Assembly (NCBI GenBank): GCA_022009975.1
Contig: CP091733.1
Coordinates: 1,787,001 to 1,851,000 of the forward strand
DNA: 64,000 nucleotides
Origin: Phocaeicola vulgatus
GTDB lineage: Bacteria; Bacteroidota; Bacteroidia; Bacteroidales; Tannerellaceae
Direction: 5' to 3'
Shown: one piece after another, positions 1 to 10,778 of the stretch
Layout of the letters: every line of letters starts with the position of its first letter
Numbering within the stretch: the first letter of the stretch is position 1
Program-made: the position numbers and the translations under genes
The notes under the pieces: model-generated
Told to the model about the DNA's origin: nothing
Seen by the model: only the letters and a program-made list of their open reading frames with translations
The model's database searches: none

Positions 1-887
1 TCAGTGCCGTACTGAATCCCTGTGATGTATTCCACGCTATAGCCTCAATCTGACCACCGGTCGTCAGTGCGACCAATCCATAATGACCGCCATAAGTGGA
101 AGCCGTTCTTCCCATCAACATATTGATGACCGCAAAAAAGCTATTCAATAATGCTACAGGAATTCCTATACGCACAACCTTCAATGTATACCTCCATTTC
201 AAAGGGACAAAAAAGTGGAAATCATCCCACAATTTGTTCCTTACTTTCAGTTGGTAAACAAACAATAATATCACCATGCATTGAGATAACCACGTGGCAT
301 AAGCAGCTCCTGCCGTTCCCCATCCAAAGAGTAAAATAAATAAGGGATCTAGCAACATATTCAATACCAATCCTGCACCACTGATATAAAATGGTATCTT
401 GCTCAATCCAGCGGCATTGTGTACTCCTGTAAAAGCAGAAGCCAAAAACACAAACGGGAAAGCCGTGCTGACGATACGTAGATATTCCACTGCCTTGGCG
501 GATATCTCAGGGCTTAATTTATACAATGACACAATGGGGATAGCTAACGAAAAGAAAATGACTCCCCACATCAATGAAAAAATCAAAGCCAGTGTCAAGT
601 TATGCGCAGCATATGCCTTCGCTTCCTGTTGATTTCCAGAGCCAATGGATTGCCCCACGGTCACTTCCGCTCCAACTTTATTCAACAACGAAAAAGATTG
701 GAGCATCCAAGTCAATATACCTACAGCTCCTATGGCAGCAACTGCTTCGCTACCTATTCGACCTACCCACGCCATGTCCGTCAGACTATAAGCCATCTGG
801 ACGAAAGAAGTTCCCATTATGGGTATTGCCAGATTAAATAATTGCTTCCGAATCGGTCCTTCCGTCAGATTTTTTTACTGATTGCAT
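1..887 (-). CDS. MATE-family efflux transporter (3' end outside window)
   Basis: Reading the minus strand from 887 to the window edge gives one long hydrophobic frame with no stop. It begins near LTEGPIRKQLFNLAIPIMG and continues through MAYSLTDMAWVGRIG, the N-terminal signature of MATE multidrug/Na+ antiporters in the inner membrane. About 290 residues are visible of the usual 440-460, so the last third lies outside. The only plausible ATG (885-887) is out of frame with the rest by one base at a run of seven A (minus strand), which looks like a homopolymer error. The gene starts 10 bases after the ROK regulator ends, so the two probably form one transcript and the regulator may control the transporter (inference). 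Substrate cannot be predicted. Confidence 0.85.
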
Positions 888-896
888 TTTTTTATA

Positions 897-2104
897 TTAA
901 ATCATACCCAACATATGACTGCGGGACAATAAGCATGCCCCCATCAACCCTCCTTTTTTTCTCCTAATTGAGATACTACTAATTTTTGTATCTTGATTCA
1001 CTAAATTTAATGAATATTTCCGCACTGCACTCTGCATAGGCAAACGAAGATATTCCTGTGTTGCAGACAAAGGTCCCACCGATAATCACAAGTTCCGGAT
1101 TAAGCACATTGATAAATCCTGCAGTCCATCTGCCTAACACATACCCGATATGCTCAACCATCTCTATTGCCAATACGTCTTCTTTCAGCACTGCCTCCAC
1201 GAAGTCAGACAAAAGGAATTCTCCATGCTCCCTAAGCATATCAGCCATAATAGTTGTACTCCCTTGCTCCAAGCGTTCTTTCAATATGCGTTCCACTGCA
1301 TATCCTGAAGCCTCTGTTTCCAAACATCCTTTCTTGCCACAATTACAGATTACTTCATTATCCACAGCACATATATGTCCTATCTCGCCTGAAACCAGAT
1401 TTACCATAGTATATTTTTCCTCCTATGATTATTCCAGCCCCTAATCCCCAATTCAGATTAAGGAACAAAATGTTTTTTTCATCTTTAACAGCGCCCATCA
1501 TGTATTCACCATAAATCATGGAACGTGAATCGTTTTCCAAATAGACAGGAATTCCCAAACGCTCTTCCAATACTCTTGCCAAAGGACGTTGATTAAAATA
1601 GAAATAGGAATAAGAGTATCCTTTTTCCGAATTAACACGCCCCGCAATGTTCACACCTATCTGCAATATCTTTTGGCGTGGGATATCCAAACCTGCAATA
1701 TAATCTTTAATAATCAGAGATAACGCATCCAGTGCCTCGGTGGTATCTTCCAAGTTATAAGGCACTTCCACCTGTTCAGAAACCATTTTACCACGAAAGT
1801 CAATTGTCGCAAGTTGAATTTTCTTACGCTGGATATCTACTCCGACAAAATAGCCAGACTTCGGATTTAAACCATAAATATTAGGCTTCCTTCCTCCATT
1901 GGTATTCTGTTTGCCTAAATCTATGAGGAATTGCCTATCTATTAATTCGGATACAAATTTGGTTACCGTCGGTATACTTATATCCAATTCCTTCGCCATA
2001 TCTGCTATGGAGGCGGAATCTGTCATAATCAATAACTGCATGAGTCGTTTCTTCAATACAGTACTTTTATTATTACCTTCTTGCATTTGGAAAATCGTAT
2101 CCAT
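897..2104 (-). CDS. ROK-family transcriptional regulator (two frame breaks)
   Basis: The N-terminal 80 residues form a winged helix-turn-helix (ADMAKELDISIPTVTKFVSE). A ROK sugar-kinase-like fold follows, with the zinc motif CNCGKKGCLETEASGYAVE. This is the NagC/Mlc/XylR type, which represses sugar genes and releases DNA on binding a sugar ligand. Intact length would be about 400 residues, normal for the family. The frame breaks near 1390-1415 (after GGKIYYGKSGF) and again near 1075 (after NPELVIIGG). The true C-terminus reads LSATQEYLRLPM and ends at 897. With both breaks repaired the protein is complete, so errors are likelier than decay. It is co-oriented with the MATE gene just downstream. 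The ligand is unknown. Confidence 0.85.
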
Positions 2105-2536
2105 ACTATATAGTTTTTATTATGATTATTAAAAAAATTTTACTACTATTTATATTTCCAGCCCTCTATTTTGCCCAAAACTGGAGTTTTTTATAATACT
2201 TGTTAGCGTCCCCACAAACTTAATACATTTTTTTATTCAAAACAAAAAAATAATCACAATTAATTTAATAAATAAGCGTAAATAAAAAGCGGGTATCATA
2301 ATTGCGAACGGTCTTTTTATCTTCCGAGTTTATCCTCAGCACTTTATGTTTGATTAATGATGGTGTTTTAGACAACCATTGTTTCAAAAAGCATTTGACG
2401 TTTTTGAAAAAACAACGATATGTTTTTTAGACACATTTTATCTTATTCTTTGATGTAAATTTTCCTGATTAACCAGTCTGGATTTATCCTTAACGAACAC
2501 TTCTTTGTCTAATCAACGAATCGCATGAAATATAAA
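2105..2536. other. Intergenic region with decayed repeat and A-tract repeats
   Basis: No gene is seen here. From about 2289 the sequence GCGGGTATCATAATTGCGAAC resembles the end of the interspersed palindromic element found intact at 47996-48164, so this is probably a decayed copy. At 2386-2428 there are two tandem units of the form A5-core-T5 (AAAAAGCATTTGACGTTTTTG, then A6-CAACGATATG-T6), the same style of repeat as at 33791 and 42958. The promoter of the ROK gene should lie just above 2104. Confidence 0.45.
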
Positions 2537-2569
2537 GGCGGTGCGCCAACAATTATTTGACACACCGCC
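2537..2569 (-). terminator. Rho-independent terminator of the small lipoprotein gene
   Basis: On the minus strand GGCGGTG (2563-2569) pairs with CACCGCC (2537-2543) and is followed by TTTATATTT. It lies 20 bases after the lipoprotein stop codon. Part of the loop (GTGTCAAATAATTG) resembles the end of the interspersed repeat, so the terminator may derive from it. Confidence 0.6.
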
Positions 2570-2588
2570 CTATTTCCTTACCTGAAAA

Positions 2589-2798
2589 TTATTCAGCTGG
2601 AACTGCTTCTACTGCCTCTGTCGCTGTTGAATCAATAGCGGCAGGAGCTGCTGTTGTATCGTTTGCTGCAGGAGCTACTTCTTCTACTTGTTCAGATACT
2701 TCTGTTTCTGCTACTTCAACTGGTTCAGCTGTTTTGTTGTTACAAGAAGCGAAAGATACTGCTGCAATAACTGCAGCAAAAGCAACTAACTTTTTCAT
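2589..2798 (-). CDS. Small acidic Ala/Glu-rich lipoprotein-like protein
   Basis: This 69-residue protein begins MKKLVAFAAVIAAVSFASC, a signal peptide ending in a lipobox-like FASC, so the mature form should be a lipid-anchored peptide of about 51 residues starting CNNKTAEP. The mature part is almost only Ala, Glu, Val, Thr and Pro with no aromatic residues, so it is probably unstructured. Similar small proteins are common in Bacteroidales but have no known function. The start is set by the signal peptide and by a promoter match 46 bases upstream; a longer frame to 2846 would put 16 charged residues before the signal. It has its own promoter and terminator, so it is monocistronic. Confidence 0.7.
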   Translation of the reverse strand: MKKLVAFAAVIAAVSFASCNNKTAEPVEVAETEVSEQVEEVAPAANDTTAAPAAIDSTATEAVEAVPAE

Positions 2799-2843
2799 TT
2801 TGTCAAATTTTAAACGGTCTATAATATCTTTTTGAAAACGTCG

Positions 2844-2851
2844 CAAAAGTA
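2844..2851 (-). promoter_or_regulatory. Bacteroidetes -7 box (TACTTTTG)
   Basis: The minus strand reads TACTTTTGCG, matching the TAnnTTTG -7 element. A TTG lies about 21 bases further upstream (-33 region). It sits 46 bases before the lipoprotein ATG at 2798. Confidence 0.5.
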
Positions 2852-3006
2852 AACATTATTTTTTTATGTTGTACAACATATTCTTCTTTTTTTTCAAGAA
2901 AAACACTTTTAACATACATAATCCCCGTTTTAACTCACCAAATGCGCCTCTTGATTCTTCTCTCTCACTTAATATTATCCTATTTAGTCCCAAAAACGGA
3001 CGAGCC

Positions 3007-3690
3007 TCACATTTTATAATATTCAAACTCGAATGAGAGTTCGTCATATAGCCTTTTCATCTCATTCTCTTCTACTTCTGATTTGCTTTGGGTTATACTT
3101 AAAGCCGCTTCCGCTTGTTCTAATGATTGACGACCAAAGAATTTCAAGGCTTGTATGGCAGCTTGCTTTTCATTCCATTGATTCCTTTGTTTATCTTCTG
3201 AATGCAACACCTTCTCACAAAAGGACAAAAAAAACTTTTTCTCTATTTCACTTATGGCTTTCCCCCTTTTGAATAGTTGTGCAAAAAGTAAAAAGCCAGC
3301 CATTCGTCCGTAAGGTGAATTCTCTTCCTCCAACAATCCCAAAGCCAAATCACTTGCCTTTTCCATTTCCGAGAAGAGATTGTTACAACATTGCTCCGCT
3401 ATCTCTGGATAAGGAATCTCCCTCGCCCACTGAAGAGCTTCTGAGAAACTTAATTGCTTTGCAGGATAAAGCAATGTGGCTAAAATCTTCATTTCTCGAA
3501 CATCCTCTTCCCAAAGGGCTTGCGCCAAACCCGCTTCAGGTTCGTATTCCTTTGCGATTTGTTTGATTTCAGGAATAGGCACTCCGAAGATAAGTTTATA
3601 ATTCATACCTTTCTGCCTCATGCTGGTAGAAATGACTCCATTCATTGCCAAGCGCAATCGCTTACGTATATTCCTTAACTTCTCTTCCAT
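3007..3690 (-). CDS. DNA alkylation repair protein, AlkD-like HEAT-repeat family
   Basis: The 227-residue protein is all helical and opens with the family hallmark of a short helix followed by YKLIFGVPIPEIKQIAKEY. HEAT-like repeats with alternating helices follow (REMKILATLLYP, ARFIPYPEIAEQCCNN-like region). AlkD family members bind alkylated DNA and excise N3/N7-alkylpurines without base flipping. The assignment rests on the overall pattern, and catalytic residues were not mapped, so glycosylase activity is inferred. The start codon is 3688-3690, preceded by the stop of the dipeptidyl peptidase gene with a 2-base gap, so the two are probably co-transcribed. No frame breaks. Confidence 0.7.
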   Translation of the reverse strand: MEEKLRNIRKRLRLAMNGVISTSMRQKGMNYKLIFGVPIPEIKQIAKEYEPEAGLAQALWEEDVREMKILATLLYPAKQLSFSEALQWAREIPYPEIAEQCCNNLFSEMEKASDLALGLLEEENSPYGRMAGFLLFAQLFKRGKAISEIEKKFFLSFCEKVLHSEDKQRNQWNEKQAAIQALKFFGRQSLEQAEAALSITQSKSEVEENEMKRLYDELSFEFEYYKM

Positions 3691-3692
3691 GC

Positions 3693-5667
3693 TTAATCAT
3701 TTATTACAGGTAAATAAGAATACTCTCTGCTATAACGCAACATTTGTTCGGCATAGCCTTCCGTATAATCCAATTCGACATCTGTCACAGTCCCATTCGC
3801 ATCTTTTACCAATCGCATGATTGGATTGACAAATCCTTTGTATGGGGACAAATGCAATTTCTCATAACGTACCTTGATTTCCCGATGAAGTTCCTGATCT
3901 ATTTAACTCCGTAATTTTCCACCAAGTGCCTACCGGATTCATAATCACCTTCACTTTTGATACGTTGCACTTCTGCCAATAATTTCCCGAACAATTCACG
4001 TAAACGCAAATAATCATTTATCACGACAAAGCTTTTGCCATCTCGCTTTTGCCATTCTACGACATGTTCAGACGCCCCTTGTTCATAAACCCATTTGGCT
4101 ATTAATTGACGGTTTCTCATATGTGCCTCTTCCACATCCTTTCCCAATTCTATACGAACCAACTGGGTCATCAAACCATTCATCATGTATTTATAATACT
4201 CAGCCTTGAACGCTTCCGAATCCGGGACAAGCTCCAACTCTTGCATTTTAGGATCTGCCAAATAATAGAGTCCGAACAAATCCGCTCTCGCTTCTTCCAA
4301 TGTCGAAGTATAAACCTTTAATGCATCTGGATCAACGTCAGGAAGAAGCTGTCCGGAACCATGACCTAAACATTCATGCAAATCCGTATGCAGAATATCT
4401 GTAATGAAACCATACTTTTTGATTAAATCACGTTCTTCTTCGCTCCATACAAATTCTTCACTGAACCCATTTCCTTGTGAAGCTTTGTCGTATGCTTGCA
4501 TGATATTCTCTATCGTCACCGACTTGGAACCATGATCCCTGCGAATCCAATCAGCATTAGGCAAATTAATACCTATCGGCGTGGACGGATAGCAATCACC
4601 TCCCAACATGGCAACAGTTATCACTTTCGCACTGACTCCTTTCACTTTTTTCTTCTTGAAGCGGCTATCCACCGGAGAATGGTCTTCAAACCATTGGGCA
4701 TTTGAACTAATAGTCTTCGTGCGCTCCGTTGCCTGACGATTGATAAAGTTCACCGTTGACTCCCAACTTGCTTTCATTCCCAAAGGATCACCATACGTTT
4801 CGATAAAACCATTGACAAAATCCACTTCCGATTGCGTATCTTCTACCCAAAGGATAGAATAAACATCAAAGGTTTCAAATCGCCAGTCCGATAATAACTT
4901 ATCAATGTTTCTATAATCTCTTTTTGACGTTCATTCTCAGCAAAAGGAATAGCTTTTTCCAGTTCACCCACGATTCTTTCAATGGCTGCCGAATAAAGCC
5001 CTCCCACTTTCCATACTTTTTCTTTAATTACTCCATCCTCTTTTACCAATCTGCTGTTTAGTCCATAAGATAGAGGAGTCTCCGAAGGCGATTCGGTTTT
5101 CATCTTTCCATAAAAACTCTCCACATCTGCTTGGCTAATACCCTCACCATAATAGTGATTGGCTGAGGCTTGCACCCAATCCACATCGCCACTTTGCACC
5201 GTACGTTTAGGTATTACATCCTTATCAAACATAATCGGATGTAATTTCTCATACAATGATTCCGGAGTCTCTCCTTCCATTAGGGGCAAGAAAGCCGGAT
5301 TAACAGATAAGAGAAGTTGCCTGAAATAGTCTGCCGGGAATATAGGAACAAACTTGTCCTCCGCATAATGGTGATGTATTCCATTAGCAAACCAAACCCT
5401 TTTCAAATAAACTTCAAAAGCCTGAAATTCCGTACAACTTCTGTCACCGTCATAATGCAAATAAACAGCTTCCAATGTACGACGTATACATATATTATAT
5501 CTACAGTTTTGATCAAACAAGATATCCCTGCCCATCAAAGCCGCCTCAGACAAATGGTACAACAATAGCTTTTGCTTCAATGACAATTTATCAAACCCAG
5601 GTACTTTATATCTTAATATCTGCAAGTCTGCAAATTGATCGACGATGTAATTAAATTCCTTTTCCAT
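3693..5667 (-). CDS. Dipeptidyl peptidase III, zinc metallopeptidase M49 (two frame breaks)
   Basis: The zinc motif HECLGH (in LHTDLHECLGHGSGQ) and the downstream EEARADLFGLYYL, which supplies the third ligand, define peptidase family M49. The enzyme removes dipeptides from the N-terminus of short peptides. The HECLGH form, rather than HELLGH, is the Bacteroides type. The frame breaks near 4835 (PLMF to VDFVNGFIETYG) and near 3899. At 3899 one A is missing from a run, giving a false stop after ENYGVK; the rest (IDQELHREIKVRYEKLHLSP) runs on to the true stop at 3693. The total of about 656 residues is close to the family norm. No signal peptide is visible at MEKEFNYIVDQF, so it is probably cytoplasmic, acting in peptide turnover. 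Confidence 0.9.
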
Positions 5668-5689
5668 TTTTCCAAACTATAAAACAAAA

Positions 5690-5804
5690 GGGGCTGTGTC
5701 AAAACGCTTGTTTTGATGCAGACCCTTTTAGGTGTGTCAGAATTGGTAAAAAGCAAGTCGAAGTCCGAAACCAACGTAGCAGTTCGCAATTATGACACAC
5801 CGCC
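5690..5804. repeat. Interspersed palindromic element, copy A (short form)
   Basis: It starts with the hairpin GGGGCTGTGTCAAAAC/GTTTTGATGCAGACCC, then a unit bounded by inverted ends GGTGTGTCAGAATTGG and CGCAATTATGACACACC. The internal part is about 45 bases shorter than in the copies at 27453 and 47996. It lies between the start of the dipeptidyl peptidase gene and the end of pfkA, so it can serve as the pfkA terminator. Confidence 0.8.
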
Positions 5805-5842
5805 TTATCTCAATTATTATAATCTCTTATCTTAAGTCCTTT

Positions 5843-6821
5843 TTAAATTGATGAGATACATAAAGCACGCAGCAAATCTTTATTAATCGGTTTATCGTTC
5901 TTTATCGCTTTAGAGAATGGGATATTGACGATTTCATCTTTTTGGATACCAATCATCACGTTGCGTTGTCCATCCAACAAAGCATCGATGGCTGCGACGC
6001 CCATACGAGTCGCCAAGATTCTATCTTGTGCCGTAGGAGAACCACCACGTTGCAAGTGTCCTAAGATAGAAACACGTACATCGAACTGTGGATACTCATT
6101 CTTTACACGTTCAGCAACGCCCATCGCACCACCCGTAACATCGCTTTCAGCTACCAATACGATACTACTGTTTGGATTTACGGAAACCTGTTTCAATCAT
6201 TTCTGCCAATTGGTCTTTTTCCAAAGATATTTCCGGGATAATCGCAGCTTCGGCTCCTGATGCAATCGCACCGTTCATAGCCAAGAAACCAGCATCTCGT
6301 CCCATTACCTCGATAAAGAACAGTCGTTCATGAGAAGTGGCAGTGTCACGAATCTTATCCACACATTGCATGATGGTATTCAAAGCCGTGTCATAACCAA
6401 TCGTGATATCTGTTCCATACAAGTCATTATCTATTGTGCCAGGCAAGCCAACTACTGGCAAGTTGTATTCTTCTGCAAAAACTCGTGCACCAGACAATGA
6501 GCCATCCCCGCCAATAACGACTAACGAATCGATTCCATGTTTCACCAAATTATCGTAAGCTTGCTTGCGTCCTTCTGGTGTTTTAAACTCGTTACATCTC
6601 GCTGTTTTCAGAATAGTTCCACCGCGCTGAATAATATTGCTGACATTTTGAGTACGGAATTCTTCTATTTCATCCGTAACCATGCCTTTATACCCGCGAT
6701 AAATACCTCTCACTTTTATCTTGTTAAAGATGGCAGCACGCGTAACCGCACGGATCGCTGCATTCATTCCCGGAGCGTCACCTCCAGATGTTAATATTCC
6801 GACACACTTTATAGCTGGCAT
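5843..6821 (-). CDS. pfkA: ATP-dependent 6-phosphofructokinase (one frame break)
   Basis: Catalyses fructose-6-phosphate + ATP to fructose-1,6-bisphosphate in glycolysis. The N-terminus holds GILTSGGDAPGMNAAIRAV (ATP site). GGDGSLSGA and GLPGTIDNDLYGTDITIGYDT follow, carrying the catalytic Asp of the TIDND motif, and MGRDAGFLA (substrate binding) comes next. The C-terminal half has VSILGHLQRGGSPTAQDR, the second sugar-phosphate site. The frame slips by one base near 6170-6190, after TGFRKS; both halves are otherwise perfect and sum to about 325 residues, as expected. A break in a glycolytic gene with no other decay points to a sequence error. The Gly after GGDG fits the ATP-dependent rather than the PPi-dependent type. 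Confidence 0.93.
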
Positions 6822-6845
6822 AGATTTTTTATTTAAAGTTCACTG

Positions 6846-6853
6846 CAAATATA
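6846..6853 (-). promoter_or_regulatory. Bacteroidetes -7 box for pfkA (TATATTTG)
   Basis: The minus strand reads TATATTTGCAGTGAAC 25 bases before the pfkA ATG, a full match to TAnnTTTG. No convincing -33 element was identified. Confidence 0.45.
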
Positions 6854-7002
6854 ATAACTATTATCTTCCTCTCCCATTTTCAAGAAATAAATTATTGAAA
6901 AAATTTAACTTCCATTTTAAACATCCTTAAAATGGGAAACTGCACATATTATAACTGTCAACTATATTAAAAGTCAGCCTTTCGCCATTCCACCAACAAC
7001 TA

Positions 7003-9182
7003 TTATATAATGTAGTGCAGTTGGTCTAAAAGCAAAGGCACTTCATCCGTTTCGACTCCGGCCCTTTCCAAATCTGGCAAATCCTGCTCGAATTGGGCAT
7101 AGAAAATATCCCAACTGCTATTCTCTTTTTGGACGGCCAATTTATAATAGGTCAAAGCTTGTTGCATGTTTTGCAAAACCCATTCCGTATGACCGGCATT
7201 CAAATAATCTTGCATGGTAGGATTATCCGCCATTATTTTCTTATAATAGTTCCTCGCCTGGTCGTATTTCCCGGTCAGGAATGAGCACCAAGCAATGGGA
7301 CGCCATGCTTTATGACTTTTCGTATCTAAATAATCCACTTTGTAATAATACTTCAATGCCTCGTTATAATTCTTCAATTCCAAATGGCAATGACCGATGC
7401 TAATCTGTATGGACAAATTGTCCGGACTAAGAACTTCATAACGATGATAATATTCCAAAGCTTTCTCGGGTTGCTTCAATAACTTATAACAAGCCGCAAT
7501 CCTCCGTATCACCCATTTGCTGTTAGGATTCAACAAATCAGCACGAAGGTAATCTTGCAACGCTTCTTGAATATCTCCAGCCATCTGTTTGCAATAACCC
7601 AACTTTTGGTAGAGCGTATCATTTCCGAGTTTTGTTCCAGCAGCCGCTCATACACTATTTCCGCATCCTTAAAATAGCCTTTCTGCAAATACGATTCGGC
7701 TATAATCCTTAAAGTTTCCGAATCAGACAAGTAAGGCTTCAATACAGGCAAATTATGGAAATCCAAACTATATGTGAAAATATCATCAAAGTCCAAATGT
7801 GACGGATGGAGTTTATGGAACCGATATAAATCTTGGATATACAAGCCCGCTATTTCCACAAAGTCAGGATGTTTCCAAGATTCGAATTGGCTGCTTTCAC
7901 GCAACATCTCCACCGATTGCTCATCCATCTGTTCCAGCATCATCTTCCGGACTTCTGTTGGGAAATTAACCAAACTGAAAAAGAAAGAATATTTGTCGGA
8001 ATTGCACATCCGGGATATTTGCGTCATCAAATTGATTTTATCCATCTGACCTTTACTGCCAAACTCTTTTCTTAATGACGAATATTCCAATGAGAACGGC
8101 ATAAACCAGTTGTCCAGTTCCCGGAAAAACGGATAATCTTTCAAATGGATAAAAGCAGAATGAAGCACATCCGCCCCATCTTTTTGGAGTTCATTGAATT
8201 CCATCAGTTTCTTATTGATTTCTTCATCATTTTCCATGAAGGCGTTTTTCCATTCAGGATTCATCTCGTCACCCAATTTATCCGGTGTCAAATCATTTAA
8301 ATTTATTTTCTTTGCCAATGATGAGTTCAGCTTCATCATATCCGGAATAATCTCATCCTGAAGCTTGCGCGTTATCTTCTCCGTCTCTCTGGATATGATA
8401 AACTTCAGCGTAATTGCTCTCAAATCCTTTGTCAAAGAGGGACGTGTCTCCGCCATTGCCTGCAATCGGTTTTGCAGTTGCGGATAAAGGAAACTTCTTT
8501 TCCTGTATTTATATAAAACGAAAAGAATAGCCACCCAAGCCCGCGCTGATATCTCTGAATTGGAGTTAGAGGCTGCATCAAACAGTAAGTTCATCTTCTC
8601 TTTATCAAAGAACTCCTCCAATCCTAACAACAATGCGGACACAATCTGGCAAGCGACAAATGCAGGTAGCGTTTCATTCTGAAGTATTGCACGCAGATCT
8701 GCCACCTCCTCAACAAGAAGGAAGCCAGAAACCCAAACTTTATTGAACAATTGATGCCGCACCTCTTCCAACCGGTCGCTCGTGGACTGGTCCAAATGCT
8801 TTGCTTCCGCCAATGCAATCAGCGATTGATGAAGGTAACGAAACGACACCTCTTTTTGAGTTTTCTGTATCCTGCGGCGGCTATAAAAACACAAAGGGGA
8901 TTCTTTGGCCAAGAGTTTGCCATGCAACATATCTGCCAATTCATAAGCCGAGCTTAATACCGTTTTATAAATCTGTTCCTGCATCGGATCTTGTATGCCT
9001 TCCATCCGGTAATGCAACATATATTTATATGTATTTTGCAATCCATCCAATTTGTCTTGCCAACTATATTCATTGCAACCAGCCATCAAGCCCAATATTC
9101 CATCAAAAGCCAATTTCAACTCTTTTCTATCAAGCCATCCGATGATGCGGTCGTATTCTTTATTTATTTCTTGTATATTCAT
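7003..9182 (-). CDS. Large TPR-repeat protein of unknown function (one frame break)
   Basis: About 726 residues once the break near 7540-7600 is bridged. The first 450 residues are helical, without a recognised domain (MNIQEINKEYDRIIGWLDRK). The C-terminal 250 residues are tetratricopeptide repeats, for example PEKALEYYHRYEVLSPDNLS, YNEALKYYYKVDYLDTKSHK and YDQARNYYKKIMADNPTMQD, each near 34 residues with the usual small/aromatic pattern. Such repeats form a superhelix that binds partner proteins. No signal peptide is seen. It is the last chromosomal gene before the integrative element, and the element's proposed left junction overlaps its promoter. The frame break separates two consecutive TPRs and looks like an error. 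Confidence 0.75.
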
Positions 9183-9201
9183 TACATTATAATATAAAAG
9201 T

Positions 9202-9211
9202 GCAAAGTTAC
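9202..9211. other. Candidate left attachment core (GCAAAGTTAC) over a promoter -7 box
   Basis: On the minus strand this is GTAACTTTGC, matching the GTANNTTTGC core at which IntDOT-type integrases cut. It also contains TAACTTTG, a full -7 box 20 bases before the TPR gene start. A same-orientation match (GCAAACATAC) occurs at 25681-25690, beyond the last cargo gene, and both are followed by a run of A. This supports an element of about 16.5 kb, but the two cores share only 7 of 10 bases and the flanks were not compared with an empty site. Confidence 0.4.
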
Positions 9212-9273
9212 TACAAAAAAGTGAAATGCGGAAAGATATAGTGATAGAATTGAGTTACAGGGGTTTCAGTCGT

Positions 9274-9446
9274 GCTTCCGGTTATTCGTGAAGCCATCAC
9301 AATCACCGCTGAAGCCAAATCTGGACGCCGCTACGTTACTTGTCCGTAACCATGCCCGAAAGGGCGACAAACGGACACGGATAGTAAAACAAGGCATTGT
9401 GATATAGTGAGTTACTGACAACTCACGCGACAAATCCGGTTACGGA
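9274..9446 (+). other. Structured leader upstream of the first integrase
   Basis: The non-coding stretch 9212-9530 holds at least five perfect hairpins. They are GCTTC/GAAGC (9274-9294), TGTCCGT/ACGGACA (9341-9377) enclosing the GNRA hairpin GCCC-GAAA-GGGC (9354-9365), GTGAGTT/AACTCAC (9407-9426), and TCCG-GTTA-CGGA (9435-9446). GTTAC/GTAAC (9335-9350) would compete with the second stem. The first integrase ATG lies 84 bases downstream. It could be a regulatory leader or integrase arm-site DNA; sequence alone cannot decide. Confidence 0.4.
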
Positions 9447-9530
9447 AAAAGATTGCGCCGTTCCTCCGTGTTTTGCGTACCGACGAAGGATTCTTCACCG
9501 ACTAATTTGAACCTAAAAAAATTAAGGACG

Positions 9531-10766
9531 ATGAAGAGTACATTTTCAGTAATCTACTACCTCAAACGTCAGGTAGTGAAAAAGGACGGGACAGTGCCCG
9601 TCATGGGACGCATCACGGTGGACGGCAGCCAGACGCAGTTCAGCTGCAAACTGACCGTCGATCCCAAACTGTGGGACACCAAAGGGGGACGTGTCACGGG
9701 CAGAAGCACGGCGGCACTCGAAACGAACCGTATGCTCGACAAGATGCGCGTGCGCATCAACGGGCATTATCAGGAAATCATGGAGCGTGACAACTTCGTC
9801 ACTGCGGAAAAGGTGAAAAACGCCTTTCTCGGACTGGAACACCGCTACCACACGCTGTTGCAGGTGTTCCGGCAGCACAACGAGGACTATGCCAAGCAGG
9901 TGGAGGCAGGCATGAAAGCCAAAGGCACGCTCTTGAAGTACAAGACCGTTTACAAGCACTTGCAAGAGTTCCTCGCCATCCGCTACCACGTGAAGGACAT
10001 CGCCCTGAAAGAGCTTACACCCGCTTTCATTTCCGATTTTGAAATGTTCCTGCGCACGGTCAAACACTGCTGCACCAACACCGTGTGGCTGTATGTCTGC
10101 CCGCTTCGGACGATGGTGTTCATCGCCATCAACAACGAATGGCTCACGCGCGACCCGTTCCGCGAGTATGAAATCAAGAAGGAGGAAACGACCCGCAGCT
10201 TCCTGACGAAAGATGAAATCCGCCTGCTGATAGAAGGCAAGCTGAAGAATGCGAAGCAAGAACTGTATCGTGATTTATACCTGTTCTGTGCCTTCACCGG
10301 CTTGTCGTTCGCCGATATGCGCAACCTGACGGAAGAGAATATCCGTACCTACTTTGACGAACACGAATGGATAAACATCAACCGCCAGAAGACGGGTGTG
10401 GTGTCCAACATCCGTATGCTTGACATAGCGAAGCGCATCATCTACAAATACCGTGGGCTGTGCGAAAACGGCAGGATTTTCCCTGTACCCCACTACAACA
10501 CGTGTCTTGCCGGAATCCGTGCCGTCGCCAAGCGTTGCGGTATCACCAAGCATATTACATGGCATCAAAGCCGCCACACGGCAGCCACGACGGTGTTCCT
10601 CTCCAACGGCGTACCCATCGAAACGGTCAGTTCCATGCTGGGACACAAAAGCATAAAGACAACGCAGATATACGCGAAAATAACCAAAGAGAAGCTCAAT
10701 CAAGACATGGAGAACCTTGCCGCAAGATTGAACCAAATCGAGGAATTTGCAGGTTGCACCATCTAA
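9531..10766 (+). CDS. Tyrosine recombinase, IntDOT-like integrase of the element
   Basis: A 411-residue site-specific recombinase for integration and excision of the element. The N-terminal arm-binding and SAM-like domains cover about residues 1-215 (MKSTFSVIYYLKRQ). The catalytic domain follows with CAFTGLSFADMRNL (box I), RQKTGV (the beta-hairpin Lys region), WHQSRHTAATT (HxxR), LGHKSIKTTQIYAKI (box II His and the Tyr nucleophile). The box I Arg of most family members is replaced by Ser in TGLS, as known for the CTnDOT integrase. The start at 9531 is preceded by AAGGACG and begins the conserved N-terminus; a frame open back to 9453 adds unrelated residues. It lies near the left end and reads inward. 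GC content is clearly higher than in the flanking chromosome. Confidence 0.92.
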   Translation: MKSTFSVIYYLKRQVVKKDGTVPVMGRITVDGSQTQFSCKLTVDPKLWDTKGGRVTGRSTAALETNRMLDKMRVRINGHYQEIMERDNFVTAEKVKNAFLGLEHRYHTLLQVFRQHNEDYAKQVEAGMKAKGTLLKYKTVYKHLQEFLAIRYHVKDIALKELTPAFISDFEMFLRTVKHCCTNTVWLYVCPLRTMVFIAINNEWLTRDPFREYEIKKEETTRSFLTKDEIRLLIEGKLKNAKQELYRDLYLFCAFTGLSFADMRNLTEENIRTYFDEHEWININRQKTGVVSNIRMLDIAKRIIYKYRGLCENGRIFPVPHYNTCLAGIRAVAKRCGITKHITWHQSRHTAATTVFLSNGVPIETVSSMLGHKSIKTTQIYAKITKEKLNQDMENLAARLNQIEEFAGCTI

Positions 10767-10778
10767 AACAGAGAAGCC

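Noticed and set aside
9546..10259. 237-codon open frame antisense to the first integrase
   Set aside because: A shadow of a strongly biased, GC-rich coding strand; no motif in its translation.
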